Notes under the pieces: model-generated
The model's database searches: none
Told to the model about the DNA's origin: nothing
Seen by the model: the letters and a program-made list of their open reading frames with translations, nothing else
Position numbers and translations under genes: made by a program
Shown here: positions 1-7,032 of the stretch, in pieces
Layout: every line of letters begins with the position of its first letter
Position numbering within the stretch: the first letter of the stretch is position 1
Virus record (IMG/VR): IMGVR_UViG_3300031963_000346
Span: 1 to 40,992 of that record
Length of the DNA: 40,992 bases
Reading direction: 5' to 3' (one strand)
Source of the DNA: a virus

Positions 1-7
1 CACCTAT

Positions 8-187
8 ATGAAACTCTCCACCGCCCAAAAATCCATCCTCTCCAAACTCGGAACCAATGCCGCCCTTGAAGCACTCCGCCTTAACGAGGAGCAAGGTGAA
101 GGCCCGGCCATGATTGCGCGCGAATTTGATATTACCATCCCGCAGGCGAACGCGCTGATTAATGCAGGGCGCAAGATCAAGGCGTAA
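8..187 (+). CDS. Small hypothetical protein, HTH-like
   Basis: 59 codons from ATG at 8 to TAA at 185. The second half (IAREFDITIPQANALI) has the length and polarity pattern of a helix-turn-helix, so a small DNA-binding role is possible, but this is inference only. It is the first of a row of co-directional small early genes. I do not recognise a family. Confidence 0.55.
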   Translation: MKLSTAQKSILSKLGTNAALEALRLNEEQGEGPAMIAREFDITIPQANALINAGRKIKA

Positions 188-214
188 TCCTCACCCCATA
201 AAACGCCATCCAAT

Positions 215-436
215 ATGAAAAAGACATACCGCTTTTTGCAATTCAACGAAGAGGTCTGGCGCGGCGCTGCCTACGATACAGCGCACGCTGAAGAACGATT
301 TTTAGACTCATGGGATGAATCTCCCGGCTCCCTTGAACGCTACACGCTCCAACGTTGGGGAACTGTCAAATACGGCCACGACCTCAAGGGTAGGGGCTGG
401 GTGACGGTTTACGAAAACGCATGCCTTACGGCCTAA
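215..436 (+). CDS. Hypothetical early protein, 73 aa
   Basis: 73-residue soluble, charged protein rich in aromatic residues, beginning MKKTYRFLQFNEEVW. The start lies behind an A-rich stretch containing AAAACGCC rather than a Shine-Dalgarno, like its neighbours. No family recognised. Confidence 0.6.
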   Translation: MKKTYRFLQFNEEVWRGAAYDTAHAEERFLDSWDESPGSLERYTLQRWGTVKYGHDLKGRGWVTVYENACLTA

Positions 437-456
437 CCACTCCACCCTCGCCAAAA

Positions 457-687
457 ATGACACGCGACACAATAAACCCCGAATTAGCCAAAATCGCCTT
501 TGCGCTTGGCTTTCATAGTTGGCCTCTCTTGCGCCGTATCGCTCTAACCATAGCAACGCGCCAGATGTGGGAACTCCACGAAAACGGCCATTTCCAAGCG
601 GGAGCGGCCTACCTTGGCAAAATCTGCCGCCGCTTTCGCCTCGGTGACTATCGCGAGGCCTGCCGCCAGCATCTTAACAACTTTTAA
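457..687 (+). CDS. Hypothetical early protein, 76 aa
   Basis: Start taken at the ATG at 457 (MTRDTINPE) because the in-frame ATG at 421 would overlap the previous gene by 16 bases and adds a Pro-rich stretch (TTPPSPK). The product is basic and probably helical (LLRRIALTIATRQMWEL). Function unknown. Confidence 0.55.
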   Translation: MTRDTINPELAKIAFALGFHSWPLLRRIALTIATRQMWELHENGHFQAGAAYLGKICRRFRLGDYREACRQHLNNF

Positions 688-691
688 GACC

Positions 692-796
692 ATGATCCGC
701 CCCACCCTCCTTTCCGCCCTCTACCACGCCCTACGCACTCTCGCCGCTTGGATCATTATGGCCGCTCTCTTCACTCTGCTCTTTTTTGTCCCATGA
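692..796 (+). CDS. Tiny single-pass membrane protein, 34 aa
   Basis: 34 residues: a short basic N-terminus, then one hydrophobic segment (AAWIIMAALFTLLFFV) reaching almost to the C-terminus. It starts 4 bases after the previous stop, and its stop overlaps the next start as ATGA at 793, so translation is probably coupled. It is most likely an inner-membrane peptide. No family can be assigned at this length. Confidence 0.5.
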   Translation: MIRPTLLSALYHALRTLAAWIIMAALFTLLFFVP

Positions 797-1014
797 AATT
801 CACCACAAAGCTAGAAACCACCGTTCACGAATGCGACAAAACGGGCCGCACTTTCCTGCGATTCGTTCCGGTCATCACTCCGCTGCAATGCGCCAGCGGA
901 CAACTAAGAACCGCTTGTTTTGAAGCATGGATTGATGAGCCGGAAACCATCGCCAAGCAACGGGCCGCCGCGTTGAAAAGTGCCGCTGAAGCTCTCGCCT
1001 ACCTTTTTTCCTAA
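793..1014 (+). CDS. Hypothetical early protein, 73 aa
   Basis: The start at 793 overlaps the stop of the preceding membrane peptide (ATGA). The product is soluble, with two cysteines in the middle (C36 region and C44 region) and an Ala-rich helical C-terminus (QRAAALKSAAEALAYL). No family recognised. Confidence 0.55.
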   Translation: MKFTTKLETTVHECDKTGRTFLRFVPVITPLQCASGQLRTACFEAWIDEPETIAKQRAAALKSAAEALAYLFS

Positions 1015-1026
1015 CCACGCCTCAAC

Positions 1027-1485
1027 ATGAACACCGATAAAATGCACCCTGACTCCGATCTCGCCCACTTTCTCGAAAGCCTGCTTTTCACCATACCTGA
1101 GAACGAGCCGGAGGAATTGCGCGAGGCCTCCATTTATGATTTCTCCACGGCCTTTCGAGAGGCCGCGCAAGGCTTCATCTCCGGTTTTCGTGACTACCTC
1201 GCCACGCATCACGCGGAGCTTTGTGAGCGCGAGGGCGAGCTTGACCGCTCCTTTGGCGGGAACGTCTATTTCAGCCTATCAGGCCACGGTTGCGGCTTTT
1301 GGGATGACCGAAACAGCGAGCTGGGCCGCGCGTTTGATGACGCTTTAAAGGCCTATTCTGGCAGCACTCACCGCTTTGAGGAACTAGATTGCCTACTCTC
1401 CATGGATGAAGAGACGGGCAAGATTGATCTAGCCTTTCTCCCTGAGTTCCTAGATGAGCAACGTGCGCGCATTTTCACTGTCTAA
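1027..1485 (+). CDS. Phage hypothetical with GHGCGFWD motif, 152 aa
   Basis: Acidic protein whose central segment reads SLSGHGCGFWDDRNSELGRAF. This closely resembles the HGxGFWD signature in a widespread group of small phage and plasmid proteins of unknown function, here recalled from memory. Followed 3 bases later by the next gene, in operon style. Confidence 0.65.
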   Translation: MNTDKMHPDSDLAHFLESLLFTIPENEPEELREASIYDFSTAFREAAQGFISGFRDYLATHHAELCEREGELDRSFGGNVYFSLSGHGCGFWDDRNSELGRAFDDALKAYSGSTHRFEELDCLLSMDEETGKIDLAFLPEFLDEQRARIFTV

Positions 1486-1488
1486 GCC

Positions 1489-1950
1489 ATGAACGCCATA
1501 GAGCAACACACACAAGCCGCCCTCTCCCGCATCTTCCAGCTATGCAACGCCAACCGCGCCGCACTGCTCAAAGCTCGCGAAGATACCAAACTTTCCCGCG
1601 TCCGTCTCTGGTATAGGGACGGCGAAACAGAAAACGAAAACCACAAAACACGCCAACACATGAAACGCCCTAACATCATTCCCGGCCCTTGGAAACTTGG
1701 CCTTAGAGCCTCCGAACGCTTCATTTACGGAGCGCTAGGGGCTGAGGTATGCAACCCCAACGGCTTTTTCAACAATGAGGCCGAAAACCTCGCAAACGCC
1801 CGCGCAATCGCCGCCCTGCCCGCCTTGCTGGAGGCTTTGGAATCATGCCTTGAACGCATGGATAAAGTGCAAGCCATGACAGACTATCCGCTGGCATGGC
1901 CGCGAGAGCAAGCCCGCTCCGCCCTCCGCCTCGCCGGTTACGAATTTTAA
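1489..1950 (+). CDS. Hypothetical two-part protein, 153 aa
   Basis: The C-terminal half (from the internal Met at 1660) carries NARAIAALPALLEALESCL, a helical signature common in small phage proteins of unknown function (ANAxxIAAxPxLLEALE). The N-terminal half looks unrelated. It could be a fusion of two small genes, or the internal ATG could be a second start; an A/C-rich stretch (AAACACGCCAACAC) precedes it. Confidence 0.6.
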   Translation: MNAIEQHTQAALSRIFQLCNANRAALLKAREDTKLSRVRLWYRDGETENENHKTRQHMKRPNIIPGPWKLGLRASERFIYGALGAEVCNPNGFFNNEAENLANARAIAALPALLEALESCLERMDKVQAMTDYPLAWPREQARSALRLAGYEF

Positions 1951-1971
1951 CCCCTCGCCAACTGAAAACGC

Positions 1972-2364
1972 ATGAAAACCGAACTCCAAAAACAACTGGC
2001 AAAAATCGCCCCTTCAATCTGCATTCAAACGCTATGGGAGCATGACCCCTTCTCAGGTCCAATCTCAAAAGACTGCGCCGGTTTTTCCCCGAAAGACGAC
2101 CATAAATGGCAGGCATGGCAAAGCGAAATCTGCGCAACCTGCATATACGATGGTGAAGAAATCACCGGCTCTGCCCACCTTGGCGGCACCTATGAGCTTT
2201 GCGGGGATGATCCAGCAATCAGCAACCCGGAAATCAGCGGCTACGAAAACCAAATGACGGTGGAAGCCTTGGAAGAACTGGCAAAGGAGCTTCCTATCGT
2301 TTCCGCTCGCAGTCTCCAAGATCAAATCCGCGCCGCTCTCTCCTTTCTCTCCACCCTCAACTAA
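1972..2364 (+). CDS. Hypothetical early protein, 130 aa
   Basis: Acidic protein with five cysteines scattered through the first two thirds and a helical C-terminus. The start follows GAAAACGC directly before ATG, the recurrent pre-start motif of this region. No family recognised. Confidence 0.6.
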   Translation: MKTELQKQLAKIAPSICIQTLWEHDPFSGPISKDCAGFSPKDDHKWQAWQSEICATCIYDGEEITGSAHLGGTYELCGDDPAISNPEISGYENQMTVEALEELAKELPIVSARSLQDQIRAALSFLSTLN

Positions 2365-2373
2365 TAAACACCC

Positions 2374-2523
2374 ATGCCCACCCTAAAAACATACAAACAC
2401 GCACACACGCTAACCCTCCCCAGTTACCCCGGATACCGCCCACCCATCGGCGAACAAAAACGCCACGCTATCCGCTGCATTCTCGCTCTCGTTGCGGTTG
2501 CGGTTGTCATCGTCATTCTGTAA
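2374..2523 (+). CDS. Small membrane protein, 49 aa
   Basis: 49 residues. The first 30 are polar and basic; the last 18 (CILALVAVAVVIVIL) form one hydrophobic helix ending at the C-terminus, as in a tail-anchored peptide. It lies 9 bases after the previous gene. Function unknown. Confidence 0.5.
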   Translation: MPTLKTYKHAHTLTLPSYPGYRPPIGEQKRHAIRCILALVAVAVVIVIL

Positions 2524-2552
2524 GCTCTACAATCCTCACTAAAACACGCTAT

Positions 2553-2744
2553 ATGAAAACCGGCACTTGTCACTTTCCAACGGTTCACGACGCCCGCGAC
2601 TATTACCGCACTTACGGCTTCAAGCCTGACGACGTTTCCAGCAAAATCGAATCCGGGGAAATTCACATTGGCCCACCTAAAACCCGCGAAGGCCAGCGCG
2701 CTTACATCGACGAGGGCGAGCGCCGTTACTTCATCGAAGAATAA
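2553..2744 (+). CDS. Hypothetical early protein, 63 aa
   Basis: 63-residue soluble protein (MKTGTCHFPTVHDARDYY...). The start is preceded by AAAACACGCTAT instead of a Shine-Dalgarno. Resembles short phage proteins of unknown function; no domain can be named. Confidence 0.6.
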   Translation: MKTGTCHFPTVHDARDYYRTYGFKPDDVSSKIESGEIHIGPPKTREGQRAYIDEGERRYFIEE

Positions 2745-2757
2745 AACACACCAAGCC

Positions 2758-2958
2758 ATGAACTCACTGCTAAATAACCTTATCAACGGCAACCTCACGA
2801 CGGCCAAAAAGCAGGCCCGCCGCTTCTCTCACTCGAAAATCGCCGCCTTTTTCTCGGACTTCATGAGTCCTGCCAAGGCGCGAGCCGCTGCCGACTACCT
2901 CAAGCCACGACACGGAGAATGCCTCCAATCCTTGTTTCAGGCCTACTGCGACGCATAA
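2758..2958 (+). CDS. Hypothetical early protein, 66 aa
   Basis: The start at 2758 (MNSLLNNLINGNLTTAKKQARRF) is chosen over the longer frame because it lies 13 bases after the preceding stop and gives a well-formed amphipathic N-terminus. The product is basic and helical. Function unknown. Confidence 0.6.
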   Translation: MNSLLNNLINGNLTTAKKQARRFSHSKIAAFFSDFMSPAKARAAADYLKPRHGECLQSLFQAYCDA

Positions 2959-2984
2959 AACCAAAACTCACACATTAAAACGCT

Positions 2985-3608
2985 ATGAAAAACGAATCAC
3001 TTCCCGCCTCCGTTCTCACCAAAAGCCAATCCCGCCACTTTCCAGAAAGAACCATAACCTTCAATGGGCAGAAAATCAGAGTTCGCGCAAACGTCCGCTA
3101 CGATGACCGCTGCAACAACGGCCACAACACCTTTTCTATCACCGGCGATTACACCGAACCCGGCCAGTCATGGAATAATGGAGGCAGCGGTTGCATCCAT
3201 GACGAAATCGCCGCCGCGTTTCCCGAACTCGCGCCGCTCATCAAGTGGCACCTTTGCAGTTCTGAAGGGCCTTTACACTACGTCGCAAATGCAACCCACC
3301 ACGCCACGCAGCACGGCCCAAAATCGGCATGGGTTTATTATGAGGACAAGGCTAACGGCATCGCGTCCCATTGCGTCAAATATTGCGACATCGGCGAGGC
3401 ACAAAAAATCTGCACAACGGCAGGTTATACAATGAAAGTCGATGAAAAAACCGCAAAGGAGGCCAATCTGGAATTTGCCCGCTCCACGGCAATCTGGCCG
3501 GACGCCACGCAGGAGCAGCTTTTGAATGAGGCCGTGCTAATGGCACGCTTGCCCGCCCTCATGCTTGAGTTTAAGGCCGCTGTTGAATCTCTCGGCTTTG
3601 TTTATTAA
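2985..3608 (+). CDS. Conserved phage hypothetical, 207 aa
   Basis: Contains GCIHDEIAAAFPELAPLIKWHL followed by GPLHYVAN. This combination recurs in many tailed-phage proteins of unknown function (recalled family likeness, not searched). The last 40 residues form a helical region of the LPALMLEFKAAVES type. It is the largest gene of the left early cluster and is preceded by TTAAAACGCT. Confidence 0.7.
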   Translation: MKNESLPASVLTKSQSRHFPERTITFNGQKIRVRANVRYDDRCNNGHNTFSITGDYTEPGQSWNNGGSGCIHDEIAAAFPELAPLIKWHLCSSEGPLHYVANATHHATQHGPKSAWVYYEDKANGIASHCVKYCDIGEAQKICTTAGYTMKVDEKTAKEANLEFARSTAIWPDATQEQLLNEAVLMARLPALMLEFKAAVESLGFVY

Positions 3609-3620
3609 GTGACCCCATAC

Positions 3621-3647
3621 ACGGCGCACCTTTCGCGGGTGCGTCGT
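3621..3647 (+). other. 10-bp hairpin between early genes
   Basis: Bases 3621-3630 pair with 3638-3647 (one G-T wobble) around a 7-base loop. No T-tract follows, so it is not a canonical terminator. It could be an mRNA processing or stability element in the 119-base gap between genes. Confidence 0.5.
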
Positions 3648-3727
3648 AATGGCGTCACCGCCTCGCGAGGGCCTGCCCTGCCTTCGCGATTAACTACGGG
3701 CAAACATAAACACAAAACACACGCAAT

Positions 3728-4057
3728 ATGATCCACGCAAACCTAGACAACCTTCCCGGCTACATCGCCGCAAACCACATCGTAGGCCTCTCCCTTGACC
3801 GTCTCCCCAACGGCCAAGTCCTTGCCTGCGAAGTCCGCAAAGACGAGGCCGGTGAACTCCGCGTTCCTCTCGGCAGTATGTCCACCGCTGATTTCTACAC
3901 CCTCGCCGCCCGCCTGAAGGTGGAAATCCTCCCTTCGCGCTTCGCCTCCGCTCAGGAACTCGCCGCCCACCGGCAGCAAATCCGGCGCAATGAGGAGCGG
4001 GCCGCGCTGGCCGATGAAATCCGCGCCAGCCGCAAAGATGGAAGGGGGGATGCTTGA
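3728..4057 (+). CDS. Hypothetical early protein, 109 aa
   Basis: The N-terminal half looks like a small beta-rich domain (VGLSLDRLPNGQVLACEVRKD). The C-terminal half is a charged helix (AAHRQQIRRNEERAALADEIRASRK), probably a coiled coil. Preceded by AAAACACACGCAAT. Function unknown. Confidence 0.6.
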   Translation: MIHANLDNLPGYIAANHIVGLSLDRLPNGQVLACEVRKDEAGELRVPLGSMSTADFYTLAARLKVEILPSRFASAQELAAHRQQIRRNEERAALADEIRASRKDGRGDA

Positions 4058-4060
4058 GTC

Positions 4061-4234
4061 ATGGAAACCCTGCAAATTGAGGCTGGAAAAATGGATAACA
4101 ACGCGCTCTTGCGAGCCGCTGGCGTTCGCCGCATTCATCCGGGATGGTTTACGGTCTTTTATCGTGGCGTCGCCTTGGATCAAAGCACGATTTGCCACGC
4201 GCAACGGAACCGGAAAGGAGCGATCAAACCATGA
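4061..4234 (+). CDS. Hypothetical early protein, 57 aa
   Basis: 57-residue basic protein starting 3 bases after the previous stop. Its stop overlaps the next ATG (ATGA at 4231). The tight spacing on both sides supports it as real. No family recognised. Confidence 0.5.
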   Translation: METLQIEAGKMDNNALLRAAGVRRIHPGWFTVFYRGVALDQSTICHAQRNRKGAIKP

Positions 4235-4422
4235 AAGCGCCTTCTCACGTTTTCACCGCTGGCGAGGCTGAAATAATGCTGGCCGCTTCTCAGCGGGTAA
4301 AAGATCATCAAGGCGCCTTGTTTTTCCAAGCTGTTCTTGCGTCCATCTCGAAAGGCTCGCCATACTCTCAGCGATCCCGCCTTAAAGCCAGCGGCGGGCA
4401 GTCTCTCAAGCGTCACATTTAA
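4231..4422 (+). CDS. Hypothetical early protein, 63 aa
   Basis: 63 residues beginning MKAPSHVFTAGEAEIMLAAS, coupled to the upstream gene by an ATGA overlap. A Ser/Lys-rich basic C-terminus follows a helical centre. Function unknown. Confidence 0.55.
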   Translation: MKAPSHVFTAGEAEIMLAASQRVKDHQGALFFQAVLASISKGSPYSQRSRLKASGGQSLKRHI

Positions 4423-4435
4423 CCCTCCACCCCTC

Positions 4436-4466
4436 GCCGCTCCCTTTAACCGGGGGGCGGCCTTTT
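4436..4466 (+). terminator. Intrinsic terminator of left early cluster
   Basis: Bases 4436-4444 pair with 4453-4461 (9 bp, one wobble, loop of 8), followed by CTTTTCTT. It lies directly downstream of the 4231-4422 gene and only 8 bases before the next ATG, so it may also attenuate that last gene. Confidence 0.7.
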
Positions 4467-4473
4467 CTTCCCC

Positions 4474-4656
4474 ATGTTCTCCCGCCCTCGCTCCCTCGCC
4501 CGCTTTCTCGTCTCCTACGCCATCGCAGGCCGCTCCTACTCGATCACGCTGCCCGGACAATCCGCCGCCGCCATCCGTCAAGGCTGGACGAGCTGGCACC
4601 GAGGCGCTACGCTGCTATCCGTCGTCGAATGTGACGCTCACGGCCTGCCGGTTTAG
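4474..4656 (+). CDS. Hypothetical small basic protein, 60 aa
   Basis: 60 residues with a basic N-terminus and a beta-like segment (RSYSITLPGQSAAAIRQGW). Lies between a terminator hairpin and the convergent rep gene. Real gene status is likely but unproven. Confidence 0.5.
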   Translation: MFSRPRSLARFLVSYAIAGRSYSITLPGQSAAAIRQGWTSWHRGATLLSVVECDAHGLPV

Positions 4657-4698
4657 GAGACGCGAAGTGATTTTTCCAACCGTGAGACTATTTCCATT

Positions 4699-5604
4699 TC
4701 AAGGATCAGTAGTTTTTCTGCGGAACCAAGTAGCGCGACTAATCCCCTCTGCCTCCCAAGGCTTACTCTTCGCCAGCGTATCCGTCTTAGACCACGCCAA
4801 TTTACCCCTTTTCGACTGAATCCTAGAGAATCTAGCCAGCGTGAACTCATCCCAAATCCAACGCGACACCGATTTCACGATCCCATTCAACTCTACTTTC
4901 CATAAAGGAAACGGAAATTCGGCATTTACAGACACCGCCAAGCCCGAAAGGTAAGTGGCAAAATCATTCAAACTCCGCCCATCTTTCTTAAATTTGAGAA
5001 CCTGACGGTAGCCCACCTTGCGAATAGCGTCGAAAACCGCGCAGTTCCGGCCAATCGAACTAGGAGCCGCAACCTTTAACTTGTCCTTACGATCAAGGTA
5101 GTCATTAAGCCGCAAAAGGTCGTAGGTGCCAGATGCCGCCCAGTCTGTTTCCCATGCGGAATGAAGCGGATTCTTGCAAATCAAGCCGTTGTAGGCCGGA
5201 TCAGCCCCTAAACGCCTCGCAAAGCCCCTTTCCACGTCCTCAAACAGGCGAACAGGCTCACGGTGACTCTTGGCGCTACACCCAACTGGAACTGTCAGCA
5301 AATAGCCAACATGGGCATGTCCATTTTTCCTGTTCACAGCGTAAAAATTAGGTGAAGGCAGCCCTCTCCTTTCTGGCTCGAACCAAGAATCAGGGTGATC
5401 CAAGTCAAAGACCATCCAACTCCAACGAAAATCCGAATTGGGCTGAATGTGCCTCTTTTGAGCAGCCTCATCGCGATTCCTCCGCTTCATTTCTGGAAAA
5501 TGGTCGCAACAAAATGGCCTATCCGGCAGCATTTCCGCAAAACGAGACTTGATGGTGTCTCGACGGTGAGTTAGGCTTTCCAAAGCCACAGGTGAGTCTT
5601 GCAT
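4699..5604 (-). CDS. Plasmid-type replication protein (replicase/PriCT)
   Basis: 301 residues matching the layout of ColE2-like Rep/primase proteins. The N-terminal replicase region has DFRWSWMVFDLDH and then NGHAHVGYLLTVPV, typical of the family, followed by GFARRLGADPAYNGLICKNPLH. A PriCT-like region (GRNCAVFDAIRKVGYRQ) spans about residues 185-235. The basic C-terminus could hold a winged-helix or HTH for origin binding. Such Rep proteins prime plasmid replication at an origin next to their gene. Here the gene lies convergent between phage early genes, with a hairpin leader on its 5' side. It is a second replication initiator besides the 12763-14738 module. Family assignment rests on recalled motifs. 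Confidence 0.75.
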   Translation of the reverse strand: MQDSPVALESLTHRRDTIKSRFAEMLPDRPFCCDHFPEMKRRNRDEAAQKRHIQPNSDFRWSWMVFDLDHPDSWFEPERRGLPSPNFYAVNRKNGHAHVGYLLTVPVGCSAKSHREPVRLFEDVERGFARRLGADPAYNGLICKNPLHSAWETDWAASGTYDLLRLNDYLDRKDKLKVAAPSSIGRNCAVFDAIRKVGYRQVLKFKKDGRSLNDFATYLSGLAVSVNAEFPFPLWKVELNGIVKSVSRWIWDEFTLARFSRIQSKRGKLAWSKTDTLAKSKPWEAEGISRATWFRRKTTDP

Positions 5605-5620
5605 ACGCTTACTTGGGTTA

Positions 5621-5654
5621 AAAGCCGCGCAGGAGTAACGATCCTCGCGGCTTT
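5621..5654. terminator. Hairpin in rep leader, possible attenuator
   Basis: Bases 5621-5629 pair with 5646-5654 (9 bp), extended inside by 5631-5634 with 5642-5645. Read on the - strand, the hairpin lies 17 bases before the rep ATG and is followed by TTTTAA, so it could attenuate rep transcription. On the + strand it is followed by TGTCATTTT and could stop readthrough. Confidence 0.6.
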
Positions 5655-5679
5655 GTCATTTTCGCACACCTTGGAATGA

Positions 5680-5706
5680 GTCGCAACCCATCATTTCATG
5701 TCGCAA
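5680..5706. repeat. Two GTCGCAA repeats upstream of rep
   Basis: GTCGCAA occurs at 5680-5686 and 5700-5706, 20 bp apart (about two helical turns), both preceded by ATG(A). They sit between the divergent rep gene and the 5712 promoter. They could be operator or Rep-binding sites, but two short copies may be chance. Confidence 0.3.
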
Positions 5707-5711
5707 AACAC

Positions 5712-5740
5712 TTGCCCTCCTCGCTGAATTACCGTAAGGT
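5712..5740 (+). promoter_or_regulatory. Sigma-70-like promoter TTGCCC-N17-TAAGGT
   Basis: -35 TTGCCC at 5712-5717, 17-base spacer, -10 TAAGGT at 5735-5740, and ATG only 5 bases later. TAAGGT keeps the three most conserved -10 positions (T1, A2, T6). It would give an essentially leaderless mRNA. The same module occurs at 6998, 30967 and 39033. Confidence 0.65.
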
Positions 5741-5745
5741 TAGAC

Positions 5746-5934
5746 ATGCGCTCCACTCAATACGGCGAACCATCCGACAAGGAAATTGACGCCTTGAAAC
5801 AGCCTCCATCCTGCGAGCAATGCGATGCTCCCGTGTCAGAATACGGCGACCTATGCGAAGATTGCGAAGATCAAAACGAGAATGAACGTTTGGCCGACAT
5901 TCTTCAAGACGACCTTAAATACCCTGACGATTGA
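5746..5934 (+). CDS. Small acidic zinc-ribbon-like protein, 62 aa
   Basis: 62 residues, strongly acidic, with two CxxC pairs (CEQC and CEDC, about 12 residues apart) that could bind one zinc ion. First gene of the 5746-7017 operon. Its ATG is 5 bases downstream of a -10 element, so the mRNA is probably leaderless. Target unknown. Confidence 0.65.
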   Translation: MRSTQYGEPSDKEIDALKQPPSCEQCDAPVSEYGDLCEDCEDQNENERLADILQDDLKYPDD

Positions 5935-5935
5935 T

Positions 5936-6112
5936 ATGAAACATTTACTCAAACCCCAACTCTATGAGCCGCAAAACCTCCGCGCAGGCGACCGCATCCG
6001 TCATCCTCTGCGAGGCGAAGGCCAAGTGATCGCTGTCAATAAACCCTACGTCCGGCTCTCGTTTGGCGAGACTTGGGGAGTGTTGCCGGAAAACACCGTC
6101 CGCAAAATATGA
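5936..6112 (+). CDS. Small SH3-like hypothetical, 58 aa
   Basis: 58 residues, starting 1 base after the previous stop. The segment AGDRIRHPLRGEGQVIAV...YVRLSFGETWGVLPENTV has the pattern of a small SH3/KOW-like beta barrel (inference from pattern). Its stop overlaps the next start (ATGA). Confidence 0.55.
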   Translation: MKHLLKPQLYEPQNLRAGDRIRHPLRGEGQVIAVNKPYVRLSFGETWGVLPENTVRKI

Positions 6113-6294
6113 TCCTTCGCCCCGCCATCCAAATCGACGCCGCTACTCGCTACTGCCTTGAACGTGGAGTCGAGTTCAAGGGCCGCGTTGTCCTTCTCGA
6201 TTCCTCCCTGCTGCGCCGGTTAAAGCTGCCGGGCACCTTTAAACCTCGTAAACGTAAAGTAAAACGCCTCGCACTAACTGAATGCCGCACCTAG
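6109..6294 (+). CDS. Hypothetical small basic protein, 61 aa
   Basis: 61 residues with a very basic C-terminal stretch (KPRKRKVKRLAL), suggesting nucleic-acid binding. Coupled upstream by ATGA and overlapping the next gene by 13 bases. Family unknown. Confidence 0.55.
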   Translation: MILRPAIQIDAATRYCLERGVEFKGRVVLLDSSLLRRLKLPGTFKPRKRKVKRLALTECRT

Positions 6295-6455
6295 CCAGCC
6301 AATACCTTGATGCCATCCTCGCCCACCATGTCTCACTCTTTCCCTTACGCGACCGCCTAGCCGTAGAAAACGGTGCCATGCGGGCTATCATCACCTCATG
6401 GGCAGCGGTGCATCCTGAATACCTGCGCAAACTCGAACAACAAGCGAAGTTATGA
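6282..6455 (+). CDS. Hypothetical small protein, 57 aa
   Basis: 57 residues, mostly helical (MPHLASQYLDAILAHHV). Overlaps the previous gene by 13 bases and the next by ATGA at 6452. The tight overlaps support translation. Function unknown. Confidence 0.5.
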   Translation: MPHLASQYLDAILAHHVSLFPLRDRLAVENGAMRAIITSWAAVHPEYLRKLEQQAKL

Positions 6456-6796
6456 AACTAGAAGACCTAATCCCACTACTCGAACAAGCCGGATGGCGAG
6501 AGTTCAAAGACTCGTTCAAAAAAGCTGACAAATGCTTTTCTAAGAGGTTTCCATCTCACGAACAATGCCGCTGCAACGAGGGCAAGGACAAGCAGGTTGA
6601 GGTGTATTTGTATGAGTTGGAGCAATGTATGCCATCCTGCATGATAGAAGTCCACGGCGACATGGGAGGGAACGATTGGATCAATCTTAACCGTCACGGC
6701 ATTGCCGATCCAGACGTTCAGACCATCGAGTCCATTGCCGAATCCCTGCTCCAAACGTGGGATTTTGCCGTCAAACAGCACAACCAACCCAAATGA
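6452..6796 (+). CDS. Hypothetical protein, 114 aa
   Basis: 114 residues with a helical N-terminus (MKLEDLIPLLEQAGW), four cysteines (CF, CRC, CMPSC region) and an acidic middle. Coupled on both sides by ATGA overlaps. No family recognised. Confidence 0.6.
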   Translation: MKLEDLIPLLEQAGWREFKDSFKKADKCFSKRFPSHEQCRCNEGKDKQVEVYLYELEQCMPSCMIEVHGDMGGNDWINLNRHGIADPDVQTIESIAESLLQTWDFAVKQHNQPK

Positions 6797-7017
6797 ACGA
6801 CCTAGAAGCTCTCCTAATCCCCTTCTTTGCAGGTGCCACATTCATTCTGGCCTTCGTCGTCCCTGCCTTCATCGGCTTCAACCGCAACTGGAATGTGCGC
6901 CTGCTCAATGAGAAGGCGCAGGAGTTTGATCGCGGGTATGAGCTGGGCCGGAAGTTGAACAATTTCATGCACGGAATCAAAAAGCCAAACTGGACACTTG
7001 ATAACATGCCAGAATAA
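6793..7017 (+). CDS. Membrane-anchored small protein, 74 aa
   Basis: The start at 6793 is chosen for its ATGA overlap with the previous stop. The N-terminus holds one strong hydrophobic helix (LIPFFAGATFILAFVVPAFI), followed by a charged amphipathic C-terminal domain of about 50 residues. Last gene of its operon. Function unknown. Confidence 0.6.
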   Translation: MNDLEALLIPFFAGATFILAFVVPAFIGFNRNWNVRLLNEKAQEFDRGYELGRKLNNFMHGIKKPNWTLDNMPE

Positions 7018-7026
7018 ACGTAAGGT
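6998..7026 (+). promoter_or_regulatory. Promoter of structured RNA, TTGATA-N17-TAAGGT
   Basis: -35 TTGATA at 6998-7003 (inside the end of the preceding gene), exactly 17 bases, then -10 TAAGGT at 7021-7026. No start codon follows closely, so this copy drives a non-coding transcript predicted to begin near 7033. This supports TAAGGT as a promoter element rather than a ribosome-binding site. Confidence 0.65.
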
Positions 7027-7032
7027 TACTCC

